In this document: in pieces, positions 1 to 5,859 of the stretch
Numbering within the stretch: position 1 is the first letter of the stretch
Layout: each line of letters begins with the position of its first letter
From: an uncultured Prevotellaceae bacterium
Lineage (GTDB): Bacteria; Bacteroidota; Bacteroidia; Bacteroidales; Bacteroidaceae
Direction of reading: 5' to 3'
Length of the DNA: 8,223 bases
Assembly (NCBI GenBank): GCA_945486445.1
Contig: CALYTD010000040.1
Span: forward strand, 1 to 8,223
Made by a program: the position numbers and the translations under genes
The notes under the pieces: model-generated
Seen by the model: only the letters and a program-made list of their open reading frames with translations
The model's database searches: none
What the model was told of the DNA's origin: nothing

Positions 1-97
1 GCTGGCCTGGTGTCCCCTTATCTTGTTCACGGCCACAGCGTAATGCATACCGTATTATTGCCACCCCGAACCTTTTTTGCCACGGGCCGTATCAACA

Positions 98-145
98 TAA
101 AAACGGGAATATCGCTGGTCATAATACCGTCAGCAGTATTCCCGT
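98..145 (-). terminator. Terminator-like hairpin for the minus-strand lipoprotein transcript
   Basis: ACGGGAATA (103-111) is the exact reverse complement of TATTCCCGT (137-145). Inside this 9-bp stem, after a 2-nt internal bulge on each side, GCTG (114-117) pairs with CAGC (131-134), leaving a 13-nt loop. Read on the minus strand, the stem is followed by a run of T (the A run at 99-102), as in an intrinsic terminator; read on the plus strand there is no T run. It lies about 190 bp beyond the stop of the lipoprotein gene at 338, so that transcript would carry the repeat array in its 3' untranslated region. Confidence 0.5.
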
Positions 146-148
146 GTG

Positions 149-214
149 TAATCAGCACCAAATCATGTTGTAATCAGCACCTGATTACTATGCGATTAGC
201 ACCTGATTGCCGCA
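149..214. repeat. Array 1: three tandem 22-bp palindromic repeats
   Basis: Three contiguous 22-bp units at 149-170, 171-192 and 193-214. The core is a dyad, TAATCAG, loop CAC, CTGATTA, followed by a 5-bp linker such as CTATG. Unit 2 is the best copy, with 8-bp arms (GTAATCAG and CTGATTAC). Unit 1 has lost its right arm (CAAATCA). Unit 3 has transitions in the left arm but keeps ACCTGATT. The same consensus and period recur at 4676-4763. The 22-bp step is close to two helical turns, so the dyads would face the same side of the DNA. There are no unique spacers, so this is not a CRISPR array. The function is unknown to me. Confidence 0.85.
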
Positions 215-337
215 ACATTAAGAACAAACCACAACGTATTGACGTTTTTTCTACTCATAGAATGTTCATAACTAAACCGCTAAACAACTAAATAACTGAG
301 ATACCATCACAGCCGTTACCTCGCAATTACTCCCGCT

Positions 338-1276
338 TTACAGTCCGAGTAGTGCTATGGCCTCTGCCGTGAGGTAGGGTTTCACCTTGCTGTAAGGTAT
401 GCAGAAGGTTGGTCTTCCTGCCGCGTAGCAGGCTATCTCGTAATGCGCGTAACAGAAAACCAGTCCTTCCTCTGAGGGATATGGCGTGTCAGAGGGCAGC
501 GGAATGGTGTTACTTTCAATCTGTAACATATCGTTCAGCGTGGCGTTCGTAACGTTGGGGTCCTGTTCAGAGAAGTATTCCACCAGTCCTTTACGTATCA
601 GTGGCTGCATGGCTTTTACCACCGAGGGTTCAATGAATTTGTCAAACACCTTGCCGTCAGCCTTGTTGTATGTTATGCCAGCGTTGCAAAAGGTCATTCC
701 GTGTGCGCCACCACTATAATAATATTTCTCTATGCTGAACACGCAGTATCGCTCGGTATCATGTTCTTTATCCACTTCTAAGTCTATGCTGAACGTCGCT
801 ATCTCTGGTATCTCAAACTCCTCACCCTGTTGCTCGGCATATTCTCTGCCAGTCTCAATCCTTATTTCGTGATTCTCTGCTGACTCTTCAGAAAGTTGTT
901 TGAACGTCTGTGTGCCGTAGTATGTCACCGCTTCCTGCAAGGAGGCATCGCCTTTCTTGTATGCAGCAATGCACCTTGTATTACCTTCAAGAGCAAGGTA
1001 ACTGTCAATGCGTTTCAGCAGGTCTTTCCTTATGGCGGTGGGCACTATGTCGTTGCCTTCCGGCCACTCCACTTCAAGGCTCACATCGCAGTATTTGTCA
1101 TGCTTCTTGTATTCGCTCTTAGTAATGACATGGGCTGTTGGAACAGCCTCCACGGTGACGCTGTCGGTTACAGTAAGAGAGTCACCGACAGTGCCTGACA
1201 CACCCGTAGCCTTTTTATTGCCACACGAAGCAACAGCACTAACGGCCAGAGCAAGGAAAAAGTAAAATGGTTTCAT
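338..1276 (-). CDS. DUF3298/RsiV-like lipoprotein
   Basis: A 312-residue predicted lipoprotein. The N-terminus has a short charged start, a hydrophobic stretch (residues 4-17) and a lipobox-like V15-A16-S17-C18, so Cys18 should be lipidated and the protein anchored in the membrane facing the periplasm or cell surface. Residues 19-50 form a Ser/Thr/Val-rich linker. The C-terminal part matches the DUF3298 pattern: YYSGGAHG at 186-193, then an extended strand region with FDKF, and near the end GLVFCYAHYEIACYAAG (271-287) leading into IPYSKVKPYL. In the family this domain, often with DUF4163, occurs in the lysozyme-binding anti-sigma factor RsiV and in polysaccharide deacetylases; in Bacteroidota it is common in stand-alone lipoproteins of unknown role. 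There is no cytoplasmic anti-sigma domain here and no adjacent ECF sigma gene, so an anti-sigma role is not supported. The gene is transcribed divergently from the beta-helix gene. Confidence 0.85.
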   Translation of the reverse strand: MKPFYFFLALAVSAVASCGNKKATGVSGTVGDSLTVTDSVTVEAVPTAHVITKSEYKKHDKYCDVSLEVEWPEGNDIVPTAIRKDLLKRIDSYLALEGNTRCIAAYKKGDASLQEAVTYYGTQTFKQLSEESAENHEIRIETGREYAEQQGEEFEIPEIATFSIDLEVDKEHDTERYCVFSIEKYYYSGGAHGMTFCNAGITYNKADGKVFDKFIEPSVVKAMQPLIRKGLVEYFSEQDPNVTNATLNDMLQIESNTIPLPSDTPYPSEEGLVFCYAHYEIACYAAGRPTFCIPYSKVKPYLTAEAIALLGL

Positions 1277-1323
1277 AATATGGTTGTTTTATAAGTTTGA
1301 TGATAATTTGCCTTACCTGCGTA

Positions 1324-1354
1324 CAAATGTACGAAGTTTTCCTATGCGCACAAA
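1324..1354 (-). promoter_or_regulatory. Bacteroidota-type promoter for the lipoprotein gene
   Basis: On the minus strand TTTG (1354-1351) is followed after exactly 19 bp by TACATTTG (1331-1324). This matches the TTTG / TAnnTTTG consensus of the primary sigma factor in Bacteroidota. The predicted start of transcription is near 1317, giving a leader of about 40 nt before the ATG whose complement ends at 1276. Confidence 0.75.
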
Positions 1355-1389
1355 ATATTTTAAGATACTTACAGAAAAATAATCACTTT

Positions 1390-1421
1390 CTTGTATGTTT
1401 GAGAATAAAACCGTACTTTTG
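1390..1421 (+). promoter_or_regulatory. Bacteroidota-type promoter for the beta-helix gene
   Basis: TACTTTTG (1414-1421) is an exact TAnnTTTG box. A CTTG at 1390-1393 with a 20-bp spacer is a fair upstream box; the exact TTTG at 1398-1401 is too close to serve. The predicted start is near 1428, leaving a short leader of about 20 nt before the ATG at 1448. The upstream box lies only about 35 bp from that of the divergent lipoprotein promoter. Confidence 0.7.
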
Positions 1422-1447
1422 CACTACGTATTAACTATTCCAATACA

Positions 1448-3112
1448 ATGAGAAACTGCCTGACCATATTCCTGCTGTTGCTACAAGGCCTATGTGCCGT
1501 GGCGCAGACAACATTCCCCTACAAGGGAACAACGATGAAGACAAATAGTAAACGGTTGTTGGTCAACGATAAAAAGACCAACGAGAGCCGTTTCACCTTT
1601 CGCACGGTGAATGAAGCACTGCGTTTTGTAGAACGTAACAACGGCAAGGACACGCTATGGACGGAGATATACATCACCCCCTCCGTCTATTGGATAGACA
1701 ATCCCGACGAAGAAGCGGTAAGAAAGCCAGCGAAAGGTGAGAACACACCCTTCGCTATGACTGTGAAAATGGACCGGGTGAGACTTGTCGGTCTCAGCAA
1801 CAATGCCAATGACGTGGTCCTTGCATGTAACCGCGGACAGACACAGGGGGCAATAGGCAATTTCACCATGTTCCATTTCATTGGCAATGACATACAGGCC
1901 GAGAACATAACATTTGGCAATTATTGCAACGTTGACCTTATATATAATAAAGACCCACGCAAAAATCGCAGCAAAAGGAAGTCCGCCATAGTGCAGGCAC
2001 AACTCGTTATATGCAGTGGCGACCGCTACCTGCTGCGTAACTGCCGCTTCATCTCGCGCCTGAACCTTTGTCCTTTCGTTGGCGGAGAGCACACAGTGTT
2101 TGAGAAATGCTACTTTGAATGTACCGACGATGCACTGTGTGGTACTGGCGTTTACCGTCAGTGCCAGTTCACTCTGTATAGCAGTAAGCCCTTCTACACC
2201 ACTGACAGACGTAAGGGAGCGGTGTTTATAGACTGCGACATACACAGCAAGACGCAGGGAACACAATATCTTACCAAGGTCAGCGGCCCCGTAACAATGG
2301 ATAATTGCAGGTGGACAAGCGATGACCCAGCACTGCGTATAGAGTGGAACAAGCGCCCGGACCCAAAGCATCTGTGCGTGATGAGGGGCTGCACCCTTAA
2401 CGGAAAGCCGCTGGAAGTGCCCACACCCACAGAGCCGTTGCCCGTAGAACTGCCGCCATTCGCCTTGCAGGTGCAGCAGAAAATAGTGCCCGGCGGTTGG
2501 ACATTGGACTGCTATAAGCCTACGGACACGGCGGAATATGACTGGATAGCGGACAACAGTAGAAGTTCATGGGGATATGATGAGGGCGTAGATGGTGCTG
2601 AGGGCTCGTGGGGGTTGGTGCAACTGCAGAAGGGAGCACGCATGATGTTCACTCCGCGTGACGAGAATGAGAAGGTGACAAGGCAGACCTGTCGAGTCAC
2701 CCTGGACCCTTGCAAAGGACCAGGACAAGGCTTTGGCTCGGCTACGGGGCAGTATCTTGACATCTGTATAAAGTTCAATACACGCACATTGACAGGTTAT
2801 GGCATACGTTTCATACGCACGCCAGACTATGACCACGCCGTGGAGACATACCTCGTGGAATACAATGACGGTAGGATTAGCCGCATCTCTGAGCCGCAGC
2901 GGTGTGACATCTTCAAGAGAGGGTGCATTGTCAGCCTTACGGCGGAGGGTGAAACACTGAGCGCAACGATAGAAAATACTAATGTAGAAGGTGCCTGTCA
3001 AAGGTTGACAGCAACCATGTCACACCCCAATGTGTACGGGGGATTCCACCTACAGCATACTGGTAGCACCGGAGCCTCTGCCACAGTGGTGAAGGGAATA
3101 TTCCTGAAATAA
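1448..3112 (+). CDS. Secreted beta-helix protein, degenerate pectinesterase-like (CE8-like)
   Basis: A 554-residue exported protein. Residues 1-20 are a signal peptide (MRNC, a Leu-rich core, then CAVAQ). Residues about 30-320 look like a right-handed beta-helix of the pectin methylesterase type: FRTVNEALRFV (51-61) resembles the family's opening strand-helix, TMFHFIGNDIQAENITFGN (140-158) its 'aknitf.N' rung, and QAQLVICSGDRYLLRNCRF (183-201) the QA..L..GDR..F.nC.F segment. Where active esterases have QDTL, this protein reads SRLNLCPF (203-210); where they have D-FIFG it reads TDDALCGTG (226-234). One catalytic aspartate therefore appears missing. Residues about 350-554 form a separate, probably beta-sandwich domain with features of a carbohydrate-binding module. 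It is likely a cell-envelope or secreted glycan-active or glycan-binding protein; esterase activity is doubtful. A pectate-lyase-fold protein of another family is the main alternative. Confidence 0.65.
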   Translation: MRNCLTIFLLLLQGLCAVAQTTFPYKGTTMKTNSKRLLVNDKKTNESRFTFRTVNEALRFVERNNGKDTLWTEIYITPSVYWIDNPDEEAVRKPAKGENTPFAMTVKMDRVRLVGLSNNANDVVLACNRGQTQGAIGNFTMFHFIGNDIQAENITFGNYCNVDLIYNKDPRKNRSKRKSAIVQAQLVICSGDRYLLRNCRFISRLNLCPFVGGEHTVFEKCYFECTDDALCGTGVYRQCQFTLYSSKPFYTTDRRKGAVFIDCDIHSKTQGTQYLTKVSGPVTMDNCRWTSDDPALRIEWNKRPDPKHLCVMRGCTLNGKPLEVPTPTEPLPVELPPFALQVQQKIVPGGWTLDCYKPTDTAEYDWIADNSRSSWGYDEGVDGAEGSWGLVQLQKGARMMFTPRDENEKVTRQTCRVTLDPCKGPGQGFGSATGQYLDICIKFNTRTLTGYGIRFIRTPDYDHAVETYLVEYNDGRISRISEPQRCDIFKRGCIVSLTAEGETLSATIENTNVEGACQRLTATMSHPNVYGGFHLQHTGSTGASATVVKGIFLK

Positions 3113-3209
3113 AGGTAACAAGGGTGGAGGTTTATGGTTGGAGGTCACTGAACAATATCAGGAAGACCAAAAACCTTTAACCAACAAACAGCAACCTAAG
3201 AAGAAAACT

Positions 3210-3779
3210 ATGTTCTACCAAAAGATAATTGACTATTATTTTCCCGAAGAGATATATCGTGAACTGAGGCATATACTGCTTACTCACAGCAGGAGTGTGG
3301 CTGAGTTGGCACGGGATATATGCCAGAGCCACCCGGAACTGGGTGCTGACAGCCAGTTTGTTTATGACGCAGCTATGCTGCATGACATAGGTATTGTAAG
3401 GTGTGATGCAGCAGGAATACACTGTTTTGGCAACGAGCCATACATACGTCACGGTCTGCTGGGAGCGGAGATGTTGACGGACTATGCCGCTAAATACCTG
3501 CCCGACTTCGACATAACGCCATACGCAAGGGTGTGTGCAAGGCACACGGGCACAGGATTGACAGCCAAGACGATAAGGACACAGGGCCTGCCACTGCCGG
3601 AACAGGACCTCACGCCGGAGACGATGGAGGAGAAAATAGTATGCTATGCGGACAAGTTCTTCTCAAAAACAAAACTGGATCGCTGCAAGACCTTTGACCA
3701 TGCGGAGAAGTCGTTGGCAAAGTTCGGCGAGGAAGGCGTTGCCGTATTCCAGGAATGGCACCGTATGTTCGGGTGTTAA
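3210..3779 (+). CDS. HDIG-type HD-domain phosphohydrolase
   Basis: A 189-residue cytoplasmic protein, essentially a single HD domain. Likely metal ligands are visible in order: H26 (or H21), H58-D59 inside a clear HDIG motif (AAMLHDIG), H81 in RHGLLGAEM, H112 in ARHTGTG, and D148 in CYADKFFSKTK. This pattern is typical of small metal-dependent phosphohydrolases acting on nucleotides or other phosphate esters; the substrate cannot be read from the sequence. I chose ATG at 3210. The frame extends upstream to a TTG at 3138, but those 24 codons give a polar, low-complexity stretch (KQQPKKK) unlike the family's usual start. It begins 97 bp after the beta-helix gene, with no TAnnTTTG box between them, so co-transcription is likely although the functional link is unclear. 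Confidence 0.85.
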   Translation: MFYQKIIDYYFPEEIYRELRHILLTHSRSVAELARDICQSHPELGADSQFVYDAAMLHDIGIVRCDAAGIHCFGNEPYIRHGLLGAEMLTDYAAKYLPDFDITPYARVCARHTGTGLTAKTIRTQGLPLPEQDLTPETMEEKIVCYADKFFSKTKLDRCKTFDHAEKSLAKFGEEGVAVFQEWHRMFGC

Positions 3780-3793
3780 AATATAAAAAATAG

Positions 3794-3824
3794 TTTGACC
3801 GTTGCCCCTTTTTTAGTACCTTTG
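3794..3824 (+). promoter_or_regulatory. Bacteroidota-type promoter for the ATPase/DUF4435 unit
   Basis: TTTG (3794-3797), a 19-bp spacer, then TACCTTTG (3817-3824) followed by C: a near-ideal match. The predicted start is near 3831, with a leader of about 25 nt before the ATG at 3856. No further promoter of this type is visible before the DUF4435 gene or the dehydrogenase gene, which suggests that it drives all three. Confidence 0.8.
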
Positions 3825-3855
3825 CAGAAGTGTATAACGGTTAATCCTTCGTTGT

Positions 3856-4665
3856 ATGAAATACGCAGAGTACATAAAACAGATAGAGATAGCCTCTCTA
3901 TGGAATGGCAGAAAGCATATATTGTGGCAGCTTGACAGGCACGTTAACATCCTAAGCGGTGTTAATGGTGTGGGTAAGAGCACTATATTGAACAAGGTTG
4001 TGGCGCCATTAATTGTGTCGCACGGAGAGATTGACAATGAGAACGGCGTAAAACTGAGTGTGCATGAGGCTGATGCAGATACCATACGCTTTGATGTTAT
4101 AAGGTCGTTTGACCGTCCTCTGATTAATGCGGAGCTCACGTCACGCCTTGATTTCAAGATAGTTACAGAACTGGACCTGCAACTTTTTACGCTTCAACGG
4201 CGTTATCTGGATTATCAGGTGAACCTCGGCAACAGGATAATAGAAATGTTGCAGAGCGGAAAGCCAGACGCCCCAGTCTTGGCACAGCGGTTGTCAGAGA
4301 GCAAAAAACACTTCCATGACATTGTGGACAGCCTGTTTGAAGACACCAGTAAGACCATTATCAGGACGGAAAACGAGATTCGTTTCATGCAGATGGGCGA
4401 GACATTGATGCCTTATCAGTTGTCAAGCGGTGAGAAACAGATGCTGGTGATACTGCTGACGGTGCTTGTGGAGGACCATCAGCCATACGTGTTGTTCATG
4501 GACGAGCCAGAGGTAAGCCTGCACATAGAATGGCAGAAAAGACTTATCAACATCATCATGAAACTCAATCCCAACGTGCAGGTGATACTTACAACGCACT
4601 CCCCCGCCGTGATAATGGACGGATGGACAGACCGAGTGACAGAGGTAAGCGAGATAGAGGTGTGA
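3856..4665 (+). CDS. Compact ABC-type AAA ATPase, partner of the DUF4435 protein (PARIS AriA-like role)
   Basis: A 269-residue soluble ATPase of the SMC/RecF/OLD-like class (AAA_15/AAA_21 type). All key motifs are intact: Walker A GVNGVGKST (35-43), ABC signature LSSGEKQ (189-195), Walker B YVLFMDEPE (211-219) with catalytic E217, and H-loop TTHSP (246-250). Between Walker A and the signature there is only a modest helical insert (about 105-180), partly coiled-coil in character, with no hinge or zinc hook. It has no transmembrane segment, so it is not a transporter subunit. The adjacent DUF4435 gene makes a PARIS-like sensor/effector pair the best reading: in PARIS the ATPase AriA assembles and holds the DUF4435 nuclease AriB until triggered. 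From memory, characterised AriA proteins are far longer (well over 400 residues), so this would be a minimal or distinct version. The biochemical class is firm; the defence role is inferred from the pairing. Confidence 0.85.
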   Translation: MKYAEYIKQIEIASLWNGRKHILWQLDRHVNILSGVNGVGKSTILNKVVAPLIVSHGEIDNENGVKLSVHEADADTIRFDVIRSFDRPLINAELTSRLDFKIVTELDLQLFTLQRRYLDYQVNLGNRIIEMLQSGKPDAPVLAQRLSESKKHFHDIVDSLFEDTSKTIIRTENEIRFMQMGETLMPYQLSSGEKQMLVILLTVLVEDHQPYVLFMDEPEVSLHIEWQKRLINIIMKLNPNVQVILTTHSPAVIMDGWTDRVTEVSEIEV

Positions 4666-4675
4666 GACACAAACG

Positions 4676-4763
4676 CAATCAGCACCTGATTACCACGTAA
4701 TTAATACCTGATTGCAATATAAACAGCACCTGATTGCCATGTAATCAGCACCTGATTACAAGG
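4676..4763. repeat. Array 2: four tandem 22-bp palindromic repeats between the ATPase and DUF4435 genes
   Basis: Four exactly contiguous 22-bp units at 4676-4697, 4698-4719, 4720-4741 and 4742-4763. The last unit is the best copy: TGTAATCAG (4740-4748) and CTGATTACA (4752-4760) are perfect 9-bp arms around the loop CAC. All four units keep CTGATT, while the left arm is degraded in units 2 and 3. The linker (CCACG, CCATG) separates CTGATTA from the next TAATCAG, so a second set of dyads between units is also possible. The array starts 10 bp after the ATPase stop and ends 59 bp before the DUF4435 ATG, inside the presumed shared mRNA. The consensus and loop orientation on the plus strand match the array at 149-214. 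Confidence 0.9.
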
Positions 4764-4822
4764 ACTGCATTCACACCCCCTGAAACCAATAATACCAAAC
4801 CACGAATCCAGAGATTCCGAAT

Positions 4823-5824
4823 ATGCCATTAACCGACTACATATCAAGCGACTATGTTGATGCGGCAAACAAACTGAAAGGTAAAAATGCACGCAGAAAG
4901 ATTGTGGCATACGTGGAGAGTTATGACGACATTCTTTTCTGGCGAATGGTGCTCAGTAACTTTGAGGACGAGACACGCTACTTTGAAGTGATGCTGCCAA
5001 GCCGCACAACACTTAACAAAGGCAAGAAGCAGGCACTGCTGTCAATAATGCAGCAGGGGGCAGGAAGTAGCATGATGGCCTGCGTGGACGCTGACTATGA
5101 CTACCTGATACAGGGCATGACATACCAGTCAGAATTCATGCTGAATAGCCCTTACGTGGTGCATACTTACGTATATGCCATAGAAAACTACCAGTGCTAC
5201 GCACAATCACTGCACAATGTCTGCGTGATGTCAACGCTCAACGACCACTCGCTGTTTGACTTTGAGACGTTCCTTGCAGAATATAGCAAGGCAATATTCC
5301 CACTGTTTGTGTGGAGTATAATGCTATACAGAAAAAGAGAATACTCCAGATTCAGCATAACAGACTTCAACAGGACAGTAGAAATAAGGCACTCACGCAT
5401 ACAGGAACTGATGGGTAACATAGAAAGAGTGCGCCGTAAGGTACGCGTAAGGATAAACGAACTGCGGAAAATATACCCCGACAGGAAAGAGGAATACCTG
5501 AAAACAAAAGAAGACATACTACGGTTAGGAGTGACACAAGAGACAACCTATCTATACATACACGGTCACCACCTGTTTGACTGCGTAGTGGCACCAACGG
5601 TACAAACCGTATGTGACGAGCTGAGAAGGGAAAGGGAAAGGGAGATAAGGCACAACGCACAACACATAGTACAGTTACAGAATGAGTTGTCAGCCTATAA
5701 TAAACTACAAAGTGACATACCGTCAATGCTTAAAAAAAACATGGGTTACACCACATCAGCACCATACAAGAAAATACTTAACGATGTGGAAAGGATAATA
5801 AACGGCAACAATAATCCGGCATGA
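4823..5824 (+). CDS. DUF4435 TOPRIM-like protein (PARIS AriB-like effector)
   Basis: A 333-residue soluble protein of the DUF4435 family. The N-terminal half carries the TOPRIM-like acidic motifs: YVESYDDILFWRMVL (30-44), where E32 with D35-D36 takes the place of the family's VEG-DD motif, and ACVDADYDYL (86-95), supplying D89 and D91 as the DxD pair. YAIENYQCY (118-126) is a further characteristic family stretch. The C-terminal half is helical and basic, with YIHGHHLFDCVVAPTV (245-260) and a charged coiled-coil-like segment (about 264-300). In PARIS the DUF4435 protein AriB is a TOPRIM RNase that is activated by the ATPase partner and cleaves host tRNA, causing growth arrest. Intact acidic residues suggest an active nuclease, but its substrate here is not known. 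The start ATG lies after a small GAATC/GATTC hairpin (4804-4817). Confidence 0.8.
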   Translation: MPLTDYISSDYVDAANKLKGKNARRKIVAYVESYDDILFWRMVLSNFEDETRYFEVMLPSRTTLNKGKKQALLSIMQQGAGSSMMACVDADYDYLIQGMTYQSEFMLNSPYVVHTYVYAIENYQCYAQSLHNVCVMSTLNDHSLFDFETFLAEYSKAIFPLFVWSIMLYRKREYSRFSITDFNRTVEIRHSRIQELMGNIERVRRKVRVRINELRKIYPDRKEEYLKTKEDILRLGVTQETTYLYIHGHHLFDCVVAPTVQTVCDELRREREREIRHNAQHIVQLQNELSAYNKLQSDIPSMLKKNMGYTTSAPYKKILNDVERIINGNNNPA

Positions 5825-5859
5825 CAATCCCCTCCACATATATACAATAGCAAAAAACA

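Larger units (their letters stand above)
1..337. other. Left-edge region with no confirmed gene
   Basis: I see no convincing complete gene here. The stretch holds a terminator-like hairpin (98-145) and a three-unit 22-bp repeat array (149-214); bases 215-337 show nothing recognisable and form the 3' flank of the minus-strand lipoprotein gene. A plus-strand frame open from the left edge to about 291 runs straight through both the hairpin and the repeats, so it is probably chance. On the minus strand, a frame starting with ATG at 48 (MHYAVAVNKIRGHQAS) leaves the window on the left and could be the start of a neighbouring gene. On the plus strand, a short hydrophobic tail ending at the TAA at 41-43 is equally possible. 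The sequence does not decide between them. Confidence 0.4.

Noticed and set aside
10..291. 93-codon plus-strand reading frame
   Set aside because: It runs through the terminator-like hairpin and all three 22-bp repeats, has no promoter or recognisable domain, and its composition is not protein-like.
338..1276. RsiV-type anti-sigma factor
   Set aside because: It shares the extracytoplasmic DUF3298 region, but there is no cytoplasmic sigma-binding part, no transmembrane helix other than the lipoprotein signal, and no adjacent sigma factor gene.
1655..2371. 238-codon minus-strand reading frame
   Set aside because: It lies entirely inside the well-supported beta-helix gene on the other strand and shows no domain, signal peptide or promoter.
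3138..3209. TTG-started 24-codon extension of the HD-domain gene
   Set aside because: The added residues are polar and low in complexity. The ATG at 3210 gives the normal start of an HD-domain protein.
4676..4763. CRISPR array
   Set aside because: The units are contiguous with 5-bp near-constant linkers and no unique spacers, the repeat is only 22 bp including the linker, and no cas genes are present.
4676..4763. Promoter or iteron-type replication origin
   Set aside because: No TAnnTTTG box is present in the gap and no replication initiator gene is nearby; a plasmid context is not supported by the surrounding chromosomal-type genes.
5625..5648. G-quadruplex at the GGGAAA tandem repeat in the DUF4435 gene
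   Set aside because: Only three GGG runs occur, and the repeat is explained by Arg-Glu repeats in a charged helix.
3856..5824. OLD-family nuclease with Gabija-like GajA/GajB organisation
   Set aside because: In OLD/GajA the TOPRIM domain is fused to the ATPase. Here they are separate proteins and there is no UvrD-like helicase gene.
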